Numbered from the stretch's first letter, positions 1-11,862 are shown. The stretch: 64,000 nucleotides of DNA from Persicaria tinctoria (GCA_037127255.1 JBANSL010000009.1:2662001-2726000); one strand, 5' to 3'. Notes: generated by a model not told the origin, from the sequence alone. A program made the numbers and translations.

Positions 1-2298
1 GTATTGAAATAAATATGAAATAAAGTTCAGACTGACTTCCCTGTCTCAGCAAATAAATACAAGACTTCCTCCCGTTGTAGTAAGAGAATAGTCAGGATCG
101 AATCCACGAGGAAGCACGTTAGCAGTTCTCAGGTAGCAACAGATTCTCACAGAAGCAGCAGAAAAGCAAAAACACAGAAAGGAAAGAGACAAATAAACCC
201 GGCAAGGGCAACTAAAATAAAAGCAAAGAACAAAGCAAAACGGAAAAGACAAAGCAAAGAAAAAATGAAAAGCAAAGGCAAAGAGCTACCCGACCTCGAC
301 AAGAGGCTTCTCGAGATCGACAAGAGTAACTCGACAGAAAACAGAAAATCGACGACAACAGAAAAAACTTCAACTCGACCTAGACCAGTCCTACTCGAGA
401 TCGACCACAACTTACTCGATCTCGACAAAGCACTACTCAATCTCGACAAAGAATACAGAAAACTTAAAATTGCAGAATTAAAGACAAACGCAGACTTTCG
501 ACAGAAATAAACTTCAATATATTAAAAGACTTCCAAAGCCAGGGTTTCAACACCACAACGATAACCATGCAAAGTAACACATAAAGGCATAAAAGATCAT
601 GCTTTCCATCAAATAACTTTCGTTATTAACAAATAGGCATATAGAGGCTTTCGCATAAACCCTAATTGTTACTAACCCTTTTTCACATAATTAATCCAAG
701 TTGCATTAAGATCACTTTCGCTTCAATAACACAAACAAGGATCACCTTCAACTCTCGCAAAACAATCATGCTCATAGGGATAGAAAATGAATTGCACAAA
801 AAGATCTGACCTTTATCGCATCGCCTCACATGGCCACCGTTGGGCTCACCCCAGCCCCAGAAGTGGATGGACTACTCACGCCTCATCGCAATCGCAGACA
901 TTGATTGATGAAAAGAAATAACTTGCATAAAACTAAATTCAAAGCCTTTTATAATCCTGACAATCAACTTTCGCTGAAAGCCAAAATCTGAAAAACCTTA
1001 GAACTCCTAAACTTTTCTGTGGAACTAACTAATTGTGTGTGAATTGGAATATTTATCTGGAATGAATAAAACTGAGCCCCCTAGGGCCTTATTTATAGCC
1101 TTCATTCCCTAGCTATTCTAGGAAAGAAGATATCTATCTCTATCTAAAATTATATCTAAAACTTGAAAGGATAAATAAATTGTTTTAAAGAAATAAATAA
1201 ACAAGGAAAGGATAATTCTAAACTAGGTAAGTCTTCATGATGTTGATAGATCTTGTCTCCCATGGATAGACTTGATGGAATCGGATAGATCTTCGGCCAA
1301 ATCGACTCATTCGCGCCCAAGGAATCTCAATTCTACTCGGACAGGTCTCATCGAGAAGTTTCTGGAAACGGCTCTACTCGACCTCGGCCACGGCTCGTCG
1401 ACCTCGAGTAGGGTGGTTCGTCGACTGGACTTCCTCGGCTAGATCTTCTCGATGTGGCTCGGACTTGGTTCACAGGACTCGTCGACCTCGAGTAGCTCTT
1501 GTCGATGTCGAGTAGGACTGGTCATCGACTAGGTCTCCTCGGGTGGTTCTACTCGACAAGGCTCGGACAAGGCTCCTCAGGTGCTCGTCGATCTCGACAA
1601 GCCCTAGTCGACCTCGAGTAGACTGGCTTGCCGACTAGGTCTTCTCGAGTGACTCTGCTCGATGGACTCCGGATCTGGACTCAGGCGCTCGTCGACCTCG
1701 ACAAAGGGTCCTGGAGATCGAGTTGAGCGGTGTCCTTCCTTTCCGCTTCCGCGAGTTGCCTCTTCCGCTGGCAGCGAGTTTTTCCGCGGCAGCGAGCGAT
1801 CTGTTGCAGCGAGTCGAGTCGCTGGCAGCGAGTCCCGCCTGGTCGTCCTCGGCTCCGTCCTCGGCTTCTCTCCTTGTCGACTCCGGGTGTGGTGTCTGGG
1901 CTTCGTTGATCTCGACTAGGGCTTGTCGAGATCGAGTAGGGTCCGAAGCTCGGGTTGGTATGGCTCTCGATCAGGCTTTGCCGACCAAGGTTGCTCGGAC
2001 ATGCTCGTCTATGTCGAGTAGGGCCCACTCGAGATGGAGTAGCCTTGACTTTCAGCTTGGTTCCGCTGCTTTGACCTTGGACATCTGTAGCCGTTTTCCG
2101 AGCTTTTCCGACATTCTGTAGAATTGCTGTAAAATTCCTCGATTTCTGCGAATTAAACAGAAACTGGTGTAGATTCCATAATTTGGCAAATAAACATAAA
2201 CTACATAGATTCTGTACTATCTAAACCCAAATGAATGCAATGTATACATAAATCGATATAAAACTTACTGTAAAACATGGCAGATTCAGCTCACAACA
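1..2298 (-). repeat. 3' LTR of element A (truncated by window edge)
   Basis: Position 1 corresponds to 7259 in the other LTR, and the copy ends in the same bases at 2298 (plus-strand CACAACA). The two LTRs differ by scattered substitutions and a 12-bp extra segment near 1850. The reverse complement starts TGTTGTGAGC. A TATA-like box reads on the minus strand at 1090-1097. The U3 part (about 1370-2050) and the U5 part (about 285-440) are packed with TCGA-rich motifs such as TCGAGATCGA at 311-320, 395-404 and 1926-1935. Confidence 0.92.
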
Positions 2299-3785
2299 AA
2301 CACCCCATACTTAAGCTTGCTTGTCCTCAAGCAATACTTTTATTTGTTATTCAGGGGAAGAATTCAAACTCTGAACATCTTAGATTCATTTTCATATGTC
2401 CCCTGCAATCAATTACCATCCTCGAAAAGGTACTAGTGTCACAGATCCATGCATGTGCAATTATACAAAAGCAACATCTACTCACAAAAGGAGGGTTATG
2501 CAAAAACAATTCATGTGACAAAGCATTAATAATCAAGAGGACTTTAATTTATGCTCAATAAGGAGTAGATTGGTAAAAGGCTAAAAGGTGGGCAATTATT
2601 TGGCAATGTGGTGCTTTTGATCCGGGGAAATGGAATACTTTCCAAATTGAATTTCCACATTCCTTCTCCATAAGATTCATCACCTTTCATAATGCTTTTC
2701 TCAATAATAATGCTTTTACCTCTCTAACCTTAGCACTGCCTTCTCGCGAGTCGCAAACATGGGTGTCATGAATGGCCCCGGATACTTAGTGCTTTGGACT
2801 CCTCACAATGTGTCCCATCTCTCCAAACTATTATCTCAGAGAGCATGGTCAATCTACCTTTATCTCCTGAGGTGATTGGATTTTTTTTCACTCATTAAAT
2901 TTTCCATATATTTCAAATAAATTCCTTCCAAACTCCAATAATGATAACAACACAAAAACCATACAATATCTCCATAATGTAACATCATTCTTAACATAAT
3001 CCCCGGATAAGGTAAAGAATGGCAATTTTTTTAGATCATGTGGAGCAATAATTGAAATAAGGCATAATATGGCTTTTGTGTAATGCATAAGCACAGGTAA
3101 GGCTAGGATTATGAAAAATGTGAACATTATATGGAAATATAAAGTCCTCCATCATCTTATGATGCAATATGTCAAAACCAACTTCAAATTTTACCTCCTT
3201 TCATGGTTTTCAAGAAATAATGCACTTCATTGTGACTTCCCTTAACTAGGCAATTTCATGCTATATCACTAATGAATCCAATTTTGCATCGTCGAGTTCA
3301 ATATAAGCTTTCCATGACATTAATCAAAATTTTCAATGGGGGTCATTTTTCTCAAAATTTTGGAAAACTCAAATTTTGGAAAACATGCATATAAGCACAC
3401 AAATCAACAATGCATTCCAAAATACCCATGTAGCAATTCAAAGAAATAATGCACAAGTAGTGTCAAATATGATCATAAAGTAAGCCCTTCCCCCACCCCA
3501 TACTTAAACATTACAGTGTCCTCACTGTATAAAAAAAACAAGGTAAGGGTAAAGAAAGAAACTCACAAGACAGGTGTGAAGGGCCTCAAAATTTCGAATG
3601 GAGCACCTCCTGGCCGAGTAAGACTTGGTTCTATCCATTGACCTGAAAAGTAGAAGACATATACCCATAATAGCAAAACTAAAAGTGTTCAAAACAAAAA
3701 ACAAAAAACAAAGTCTCAAATGTCCTAAAAAGTCTATGTACATGCTCTAGATTTTATAGTCGCTAGGCCGACTTTCCATTAATGC
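2299..3785 (-). other. 3' non-coding region of element A with two polypurine-tract-like sites
   Basis: I find no envelope-like or other reading frame here. On the minus strand the stretch next to the 3' LTR (about 2299-2310) reads as the polypurine tract GTATGGGGTGTT, preceded by TTGCTTGAGGACAAGC. A second, very similar tract with a longer purine run lies at about 3483-3508. Both have counterparts in element C near 38838 and 40003, so the pair is an old shared feature. Confidence 0.7.
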
Positions 3786-4084
3786 TCAAGGTGGCATCTG
3801 CAGGGCCCATGTAGTTTGGGCCTCAAATAAGACTCCATTCTTGTCCATCAGCTGTAATCCTCCAGAATGGATCTTGTTCACCACGAACGGTCCCATTCGC
3901 TTCTTGTTGAATTTATTGGGAAATCAATGATCCTTTGATTTAGAGACATAGAGCTTGTCTCCAACTTCATATTCCTTAGGCTCATCATTGGAAATCCTAC
4001 ACAATCGCACATACCAAGGCAGACCTCTCCCATGTATAGATAAATCTTTAATGGAAATATGAGAAGAAAGATTCATACCTTGAC
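3786..4084 (-). pseudogene. Integrase C-terminal (GPF-like) tail of element A, broken
   Basis: The stretch continues the gag-protease frame after a one-base deletion relative to element C. In C it is still fused to the protease frame and includes motifs such as EYKVGDKLYV and GPFVV. These resemble the C-terminal module found downstream of the integrase core in Athila-type polyproteins. In A a further stop (plus-strand tca at 3924-3926) replaces a Trp codon that C retains. The core integrase and reverse transcriptase that would normally lie upstream are absent. Confidence 0.6.
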
Positions 4085-7000
4085 TTACCTTCGCAGAGAC
4101 GGAATCGGGGCCACTGTATTTGGTCGATCTCGACTAGGGCTAGTCGATCTCGACAAGACTGGTGGTCCTGGTGGTGGTCTGGTCGAAGAGGCAGAAGTCA
4201 ACGAAGACAGGGGCTTGTCGACCTCGACAAGTCTGGTCGACCTCGACAAGGTCTCCGCTCCTGGTGGTTTGCTCATCGAGGAAGGCGGGGCTGGGCTCTC
4301 CGAGTGGTGGTCGATCTCGACAAGCTTAGTCGAGATCGACGAGGCTGGTTCGTCAGGAAGCTTCTGTGTCGAGGAGGATGGAGTCGAGTTAGGGCACTGG
4401 TGGTCGACCTCGACAAGTCTACTCGAGGTCGAGTAGGGTGGCTCCTCTGGTTTGCTGCTCGACGACGCTGGTGTCGGTGGAGGCTCCTTGGTCTGGTCGA
4501 GATCGACTAGGGCTCTACTCGATGTCGAGGAGCCTTGGTCGATCTTGACCCCATACTTAGTCCCTGTCAAGGCATCCGAAAAATAATGAATCCACAACGA
4601 CTTACCTTGGTCTGTGTCGATTGGATTCTCTGTGTTCTCCTTGAGGATTGCCATGATCTCCTCCACCTGGGCCTCCATGTCCCTCTTTTCTAGCTCCCCA
4701 GGGGTCATATTTCTGACCTTCGGTTCCCCGCAGGTGATATAGCCAGCTGAGATAGATTTGACCTCTTCCATTGGACCTGTATGCCTTTCAGTTTTATTAA
4801 AGGAATACTCAATTACCTCATCGCTGATGTTGAAGGTGAGCACTCCTTTCCTTACGCTTATGTTGGCATCCACCGTCGCCAAGAATGGTCTTCCTAAGAT
4901 AATTGGACAAGCAGGATCTTCTTGCATATCAACTATTAAGAAATCAGCAGGGACGAAGAATTTACCTACTTGTACTGGGACATTTTCCACCATGCCTGTG
5001 GGGATGACCACCGTGTTGTTGGCCATGTAAAGTCTAGCATCCACAGGCTCCAAGGCACCTATCTTAATCTTGGACCAAATTGTTAAAGGCATTATACTCA
5101 CACTAGCTCCAAGATCACATAGGGCATTAATTTTGTATGGACCAAATCCAATAGTTATAGCAAACTTACCTGGATCCGGCCTCTTCTCCAATATGTCCAG
5201 ATGGCTGCACTCCTCTGTGATTTCCGCCATCGATCACTTTTTGCTCAGAATCTCCTTCAGGAACTTGACATAAGATGGCATTTCATTGAGAGCTTCTGTG
5301 AAGGGGATAGTGACGTTGAGCTTCTGAAGCATCTTGATGAAGCGCTGAAATTTCTTTTCTGTCGGGTCCTTTAGAGATTTTGTGGGGAAAGGCAGCTTCT
5401 TTTTCTGATTCGGAGCCAGAACAGACGTCGGAGGTGCTGCAGGCTGCTCTATGTCGACCAGAGGCTCCTCGACATCGACTACAGTCTTGTCGACATCGAC
5501 GAGATTGGGCCCAGTCGAGTTGTTGTGTGGTGCAGACGAAGATTCTGGAAGTGTCTCCTCGAGGTCGACGAGGCTCTTGTGGAGGTCGACCACGGCTTTG
5601 TCGAGATCGACTTGCTGTTCCTCGTCGTTCTGCTGCTTTCCGAACTCTGGCTCTTGTAGTTGATGGCCGCTTCTGAGTTTTATAGCAGCGATGTGTCCAG
5701 TCTTTCCCTTAGGATTTGGTTCTGAAGATCCTGGAAGTGACCCTGACTGTCTGGGGATTCTTGCTGCTAGCTGACCAATTTGTGTATCAACTGTTTTCTG
5801 CCAGATATCAATTTCCCCAAGCCTAGAGTTGACACCTTGCATCTGAGTATAGACGGAGTTGAAAGATTGCCTAGTTTCTAAGTGGTTTTTCCGTATTTCC
5901 TCCAGGACTGTCTATATATCATCCTTTTTCTGCTCCCTTTCCGGATGTCCTGGAGCACTGTAGGGCGGAGGATTCCTAGGGACACCTTGGTTCCATTGTG
6001 GTTGCTGAAACCTTTGGTCCCCCATATAGCGATTGGGACCCCCTGCGTAAGCTACATCCTCATGATGCTCTGCCAGCCTGACTTGCTCTGTGTGTGGGCA
6101 CTCAGGAGTGGTGTGCCTTTGCGATCCACATTCTATGCAAGGCTGGTTGACAGAGAGATACTTTACTTGCTTGATGAGCTTCTTATTCTGGTCCCCGTAT
6201 TATTGCTCCCTAACATCAGGATCAATCTCCTTAGGTGGCTCATATAGGGGCATGGATGGTGGTGGCCTGGCGTATGGGTTCTCTTCATAGGTTGCAGTAG
6301 ACCCATACTTGTTGTCGTAGTTGGTGAGCTTCTCTAGCACACCCCATGCGTCACTTGGCGGCATTGTCAGATACTCATAGCGAGTATAGTGGTTGATCCC
6401 GTCCTTTGTGACTTGATCCAGAGAGTTGAAGAAGATCTCCTGAATGACGTAGGGTGGTTGTCCATGAGTAGGGCAAGATCGCAGAAGTTCCTTGTAGCGC
6501 TCCCATGCCTTTGCCAGCGGTTCCCCTTGCTTCTGTTTGAAGGCAGTGATTCTCTGGCGGAGATGTGCGGTTTTGGCGGGTGGGAAGAATTTGTTCAGAA
6601 ACTCTTGCTCTACTTGGGCCCAGGTTGTGAGTGATCTTGCTTTCAGCCCTTCCAGCCATTTCAGTGCAGGCCCAGCGAGAGACCAGCGGAAAGATTTCAT
6701 CTTGACATATTCCAGAGTTGTACCTTCAGCAATAGTACGACACATGTCAGAAAAGTTTGTAATATGTTCAAGAGGACACTCATTAAATCTACCATAGAAG
6801 GCATTATTTTTCAGCTCTATAAGAAATTGAGTGCGAATTTCAAAAGAGTTTTCAGGGATTAGAATCGCCGATTCAGGCACGACGAGAGTTGGATGCATGT
6901 AGTCCTCTGCCGTGGTTGGATATTGGGCAAGCTCAGCCTGTGCTTGTTCCCTTGCTGCTCTCTCAGCGGTGATAGCAACATCTTTAGCGGCGATAGCAGC

Positions 7001-7153
7001 ATCCTTTGCGGCCAATTCCCTGGTAAGCCTAGCGACCAGCTGTTCCTGTGTCTCAGCGGCCGCCATGATCCTTTTGAGTTTAGAGTGGATGTGTAGGTAG
7101 CGCTCCGGTTCGTCTAAGGTGTCAAACTCAGGTGTTTGACCAGAATGACGCAT
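4085..7153 (-). pseudogene. gag-pro: gag-protease polyprotein of element A (three stops in one frame)
   Basis: One frame of 1,023 codons, counting its final stop, runs from the ATG at 7153 to 4085. It is interrupted by TAA at 6200-6202, TAG at 5912-5914 and TGA at 5234-5236. Element C keeps CAG and CGA at the last two sites, so those are C-to-T changes. The N-terminus has an Ala/Lys/Glu-rich coiled-coil-like segment. The gag core follows (FYGRFNECPLEHITNF, then FRWSL and KWLEGL), then a CIECG...C knuckle-like motif. The aspartic protease comes next, with ALCDLGASVSIMP as its active-site region; DLGAS in place of DTGAS is usual for Athila-type elements. The last 180 or so residues are imperfect repeats of the type LVEID/LVDLD encoded by TCGA hairpin motifs. 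Gag would form the particle and protease would cut it. Confidence 0.88.
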
Positions 7154-7215
7154 ACACCTGAAAAGTAACTCAAAGAAACAGTGAGAACTGACTACCTAAG
7201 GCGCGATTGATAGGT

Positions 7216-7233
7216 TCCCCGGCAACGGCGCCA
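7216..7233 (-). other. Primer-binding site of element A, tRNA-Asp type
   Basis: On the minus strand it reads TGGCGCCGTTGCCGGGGA, complementary to the 3' end of plant tRNA-Asp. It lies three bases inside the 5' LTR. The same site occurs in element C at 35447-35464. Confidence 0.9.
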
Positions 7234-7236
7234 ATT

Positions 7237-9547
7237 TGTTGTTGCAGGAGTAAATCGTGTATTGAAATAAATATGAAATAAAGTTCAGACTGACTTCCCT
7301 GTCTCAGCCAAAAAAATACAAGACTTCCTCCCGTTGTAGTAAGAGAATAGTCAGGATCGAATCCACGAGGAAGCACGTCAACAGTTCTCAGGTAGCAACA
7401 GATTCTCACAGAAGCAGCAGAAAAGCAGAAACACAGAAAGGAAAGAGACAAATAAACCCGGCAAGGGCAACTAAAATAAAAGCAAAGAACAAAGCAAAAT
7501 AGAAAAGACAAAGCAAAGCAAAAACGAAACGCAAAGGCAGAGAGCTACCCGACCTCGACAAGAGGCTTCTCGAGATCGACAAGAGTAACTCGACAGAAAA
7601 CAGAAAATCGACGACAACAGAAAAAACTTCAACTCGACCTAGACCAGTCCTACTCGAGATCAACCACAACTTACTCGATCTCGACAAAGCACTACTCTAT
7701 CTCGACAAAGAATACAGGAAACTTAAAATTGCAGAATTAAAGACAAACGCAGACTTTCGACAGAAATAAACTTCAATATATTAAAAGACTTCCAAAGCCA
7801 GGGTTTCAACACCACAACGATAACCATGCAAAGTAACACATAAAGGCATAAAAGATCATGCTTTCCATCAAATAACTTTCGTTATTAACAAATAGGCATA
7901 TAGAGGCTTTCGCATAAACCCTAATTGTTACTAACCCTTTTTCACATAATTAATCCAAGTTGCATTAAGATCACTTTCGCTTCAATAACACAAACAAGGA
8001 TCACCTTCAACTCTCGCAAAAGAATCATATGCTCATAGGGATAGAAAATGAATTTCACAAAAAGATCTGACCTTTATCGCATCGCCTCACATGGCCACCG
8101 TTGGGCTCACCCCAGCCCCAGAAGTGGGTGGACTACTCACGCCTCATCGCAATCGAAGACATTGATTGATGAAAAGAAATAACTTGCATAAAACTAAATT
8201 CAAAGCCTTTTACAATCCTGGCAATCAACTTTCGCTGAAAGCCAAAATCTTAAAAACCTTAGAACTCCTAAACTTCTCTGTGGAACTAACTAATTGTTTG
8301 TGAATTGGAATATTTATCTGGAATGAATAAAACTGAGCCCCCTAGGGCCTTATTTATAGCCTTCATTCCCTAGCTATTCTAGGAAAGAAGATATCTATCT
8401 CTATCTAAAATTATATCTAAAACTTGAAAGGATAAATAAATTGTTTTAAAGAAATAAATCAACAAGGAAAGGATAATTCTAAACTAGGTAAGTCTTCATG
8501 ACGTTGATAGATCTTGTCTCCCATGGATAGACTTGATGGAATCGGATAGATCTTCGGCCAAATTGACTCCTTCGCACCCAAGGAATCTCAATTCTACTCG
8601 GACAGGTCTCGTCTAGAAGTTTCTGGAAACGGCTCTACTCGACCTCGACCACGGCTCGTCGACCTCGCGTAGGGTGGTTCGTCGACTGGACTTCCTCGGC
8701 TAGATCTGCTCGATGTGGCTCGGACTTGGTTCACAGGACTCGTCGACCTCGAGTAGCTCTTGTCGATGTCGAGTAGGACTGGTCATCGACTATGTCTCCT
8801 TGAGTGGTTCTACTCGACAAGGCTCGGACAAGGCTCCTCAGGTGCTCGTCGATCTCGACAAGCCCTAGTCGACCTCGAGTAGACTGGCTTGCCGACTAGG
8901 TCTTCTCGAGTGACTCTGCTCGATGGACTCCGGATCTGGACTCAGGCGCTCGTCGACCTCGACAAAGGGTCCTCGAGATCGAGTTGAGCGGTGTCCTTCC
9001 TTTCCGCTTCCGTGAGTTGCCTCTTCCGCTGACAGCGAGTTTTTCCGTGGCAGCGAGCGATCCGCTGCAGCGAGTCGAGTCGCTGGCAGCGAGTCCCGCC
9101 TGGTCGTCCTCGGCTTCTCTCCTTGTCGACTCCGGGTGTGGTGTGTGGGCTTCGTCGATCTCGACTAGGGCTTGTCGAGATCGAGTAGGGTCCGGAGCTC
9201 GCGTTGGTCTGGCTCTCGATCAGGCTTTGCCGACCAAGGTTGCTCGGACATGCTCGTCTATGTCGAGTAGGGCCCACTCGAGATCGAGTAGCCTTGACTT
9301 TCAGCTTGGTTCCGCTGCTTTGAGCTTGGACTTCTGTAGCCGTTTTCCGAGCTTTTCCGACCTTCTGTAGAATTGATGTAAAATGCCTCGATTTCTGCGA
9401 ATTAAACAGAAACTGGTGTAGATTCCATAATTTGGCAAATAAACATAAACTACATAGATTCTGTACTATCTAAACCCAAATGAATGCAATGTATACAGAA
9501 ATCGATATAAAAGTTACTGTAAAACATGGCAGATTCAGCTCACAACA
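7237..9547 (-). repeat. 5' LTR of element A
   Basis: The LTR is 2,311 bp. It begins with TGTTGTGAGC and ends with CAACAACA when read on the minus strand, matching the LTRs of element C. The TATA-like box is at 8351-8358 (minus strand). TCGA-rich motifs fill about 8630-9290 and 7540-7700. The plus-strand bases after 9547 start directly in a reverse-transcriptase-type gene fragment, which A interrupted. Confidence 0.93.
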
Positions 9548-10345
9548 CCTGCCTAATGAAGAAAATGTCTAGATGCTACTACAAAAATGTGGACAAGCAC
9601 CTCAAGGTAAACTTTTCTCTTACTGGGAGGGAAGAAACTCTTATTGCAAATCTGAAGCTCCCTATGGCCCAACAATGGTTGAAGGCTGCTCTTATTCCAG
9701 GTCTTGGTCAGGTTATGAATCTCGTCACCTTTCGCTATGTTATTAAATATCGTATGGGAATTGACCTGTTTAGTGCAGGCTCCAAATGCCCTGCTTTTGA
9801 GAAAGGCATTTTGGATGGGTGGGGAGATCATGCACTTGCTTGTGCTGCCGATATTGGTGTTAAGCATCGACATAATGTGGTACGTGATGCTTTGTATGAT
9901 GAGTGCTTGAAGGATGGAATATCTGTCTGTAAAGAGGCGTCTACAAGTATGGTTGACGACAAAGAAGGGGAGCTTCGACCAACCGATATTCTATTCTACA
10001 ATTGGTTCCAGGGCAAAGATACTTATGTGGACATTACAAGAACTTCTATCTTCAGTTCGGCTGGTCTTTCAAGTTTCATTCCGGGTAAAGCGGCTAGAGT
10101 GGCTGCTGATAACAAAAGGAAGAAGTACGAGGATGTTTGCAAGGCCAAAGGTTATCACTTTCTGCCGTTTTCCTTCTCCACTATTGGTGACTTAGAAGAT
10201 GACGCTATGGAACTTCTCAAGCGGGTGTATGGAGTCGCTAAGGGGGTACCTGGATATAGTAGAGTGGCTGCTGATAACAAAAGGGCTGCGGAGCTCAGCT
10301 TGTTAATCGGCTCCGGTCTAATTTCAGATAGAAAATTTAATAATA
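9548..10345 (+). pseudogene. 3' end of a reverse-transcriptase-type gene (zinc/nuclease-like C-terminal domain), cut by element A
   Basis: An open frame runs through 9526-10521, but its first seven codons come from the LTR of A and its last part from an AT microsatellite. The middle carries GWGDHALACA, then KHRHNVVRDAL, then RPTDILFYNW followed by DTYVDIT. I recognise this combination from the C-terminal part of plant reverse-transcriptase-type proteins, where a zinc-knuckle-like segment precedes a D...D(I/V)T nuclease-like motif. The first expected CxxC pair is incomplete here. About 24 bp encoding RVAADNKR occur twice, at about 10096 and 10262. The 5' portion with the polymerase is missing. 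The family assignment is from memory of the motif pattern and is only moderately secure. Confidence 0.5.
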
Positions 10346-10412
10346 ATAATAATAATTTATATAGAAGATATTTATCTTTTTATACAAAAGCTATTTCTTA
10401 TCAATTTTTAAT

Positions 10413-10414
<2 letters not shown>

Positions 10415-10483
<69 letters not shown>
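10415..10483. repeat. (TA)n microsatellite
   Basis: About 34 uninterrupted TA dinucleotides follow the broken gene. The perfect run suggests recent slippage. Confidence 0.97.
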
Positions 10484-10488
<5 letters not shown>

Positions 10489-11619
10489 GTGTATTTTTAC
10501 TACATAGTAATATTAAAATAAGTTAATTACCAAGTGATCATATTGTCATAAGTCAATAAAGTTATTCAAATTATTTAAAGTGTTAAAGGGATGAAAATGA
10601 GTTAGGAACATAATTCATCGACCAATTTGTTTGTTATTCTACTCCATTTGATTTATCCATCACCTATCTACCATTTTCATATATGATAATGATATCATCA
10701 TATTCTACGTGTTATATATAGGATATAGTGTAAAGTCAATTTTAAGTCATTCTTATATATTTTGCACGTCTTTTAGTTCCAACCCGGAATCCTAATGTTT
10801 GGACCCGGAATCTAATTTGGTGGATCTTTCCTTTCTCGATTCAGACATATGTTTTATCTTTCTTTTTTCGATTCGAACTTGTTCATTTTTTAAACAAGTT
10901 AAATATGAGCAAATTTTTAATCTCGGTTCAAGCATTGGATCACTCGATTTATGCTCAAATAGTTTGAATTTTGTTAAATTTCTAAAATTTCCTCTAACTT
11001 ATCGTGTTTTAAGCAGATAGGGTTACTTAATACTCGAAAAAAGCCTAGCTCGAGCTTGGCGCGCTCTAAATAAGTTTTATGATTTTATTTTAAACTACAT
11101 TTATATCGGTAGTTTTTTCTTGATTAACAATACAACAACAGTACACCACTTAAACGAGACAAGATTACTAGCATCTAAATGAGAATGATAAAATGTTATG
11201 ATATTGCTCCAAAGTAAGATTTATCCAAACTTCATATCATCTAATTTAATAACTAAGATTTCATTAACTATAGTATATTTTGAATGCTTAGATGAAAATT
11301 AGTATTGCTAAAGAATGAATTCCTAGATAAATGGAAAAGAAAAAGTCAACTAAGTAGTTTTAACTTATATTTTCCAATATACTCCGTATCGTCCTAAAAA
11401 GAATATTTACAAATCTGTTGTTAAAAGAGTGTTTTTTTCCACCGATCATAGAATATATAATCTATAACAACTAAAAACCTTAAATATTTTTAAATATATA
11501 AGTTTTGAAAAAGAATAAAAATTATAAAATAGAAAAATATACCACCTAAGTAAGAGAATTAATAGAAAAAAGATGGAATAAATTTAAAATTATTTATGAC
11601 TATAAATTCATATTTTAAG
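10484..11619. other. AT-rich non-coding stretch
   Basis: No convincing coding region, terminal repeat or RNA gene is seen. The only sizeable open frame is short and resembles nothing I know. It separates the broken reverse-transcriptase-type gene from the left end of the Mutator-like transposon. Confidence 0.6.
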
Positions 11620-11654
11620 GGTGTTGATATATACACCGCAAATGACGATTAAGG

Positions 11655-11818
11655 ATTTGCACGTCCTTAAGGACGTGCAAGGCTGGGACTGTGCACGTCC
11701 ACTAGCAAACACTTGCACGTCCTTAACAACGTGCTTGCACGTCCTTAATAACGTGCTTGCACGTCCTTAACGACGTGTAATACTTGCACGTTGTTAAGGA
11801 CGTGCAAACCCTAGTTCG
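11655..11818. repeat. Subterminal palindromic repeats of the MULE
   Basis: A perfect 24-bp palindrome at 11657-11680 has half-site TTGCACGTCCTT. It is followed by at least five half-site or near-full copies of GCACGTCCTTAA, some reading GCACGTCCTTAATAACGTGC. A matching palindrome sits near the other end at 20994-21010. Such clustered end motifs are typical of transposase-binding regions. Confidence 0.8.
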
Positions 11819-11828
11819 GGTTTCGCAC

Positions 11829-11862
11829 TTAGGGTTTAGGGTTTAGGGTTTAGGGGGTTTAG
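11829..11862 (+). repeat. Short telomere-type (TTTAGGG)n tract
   Basis: About four units of the plant telomere repeat, the last one altered, lie inside the terminal region of the MULE. It is too short and too internal to be a chromosome end. Confidence 0.85.

Larger units (their letters stand above)
1..9547 (-). mobile_element. Athila-like non-autonomous LTR retrotransposon A (gag-protease only)
   Basis: This is a Ty3/gypsy element read on the minus strand. It has a 5' LTR at 7237-9547, a tRNA-Asp primer site at 7216-7233, a gag-protease frame at 4085-7153, an integrase-tail remnant at 3786-4084, a polypurine tract next to 2299, and a 3' LTR running off the left edge. By comparison with 7237-7258, about 22 bp of that LTR are missing. 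No reverse transcriptase, RNase H or integrase core is found, so the element would depend on enzymes from a relative. Element C (33377-53465) has the same layout, which shows a replicating family and not a one-off deletion. The target duplication cannot be checked because the left flank is outside the window. Confidence 0.9.

Noticed and set aside
46..449. Overlapping short reading frames (hydrophobic, Phe/Leu-rich) inside the LTR of A and its copies
   Set aside because: They arise from TTTGCTTT-rich LTR sequence, recur only because LTRs recur, and match no known protein.
2299..3785. Envelope-like gene in the 3' region of the Athila-like elements
   Set aside because: Some Athila elements carry one, but no frame longer than about 80 codons with plausible composition exists here or in 38539-40014.
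11829..11862. Chromosome end
   Set aside because: Only about four telomere units, within a transposon and flanked by more than 10 kb on both sides.
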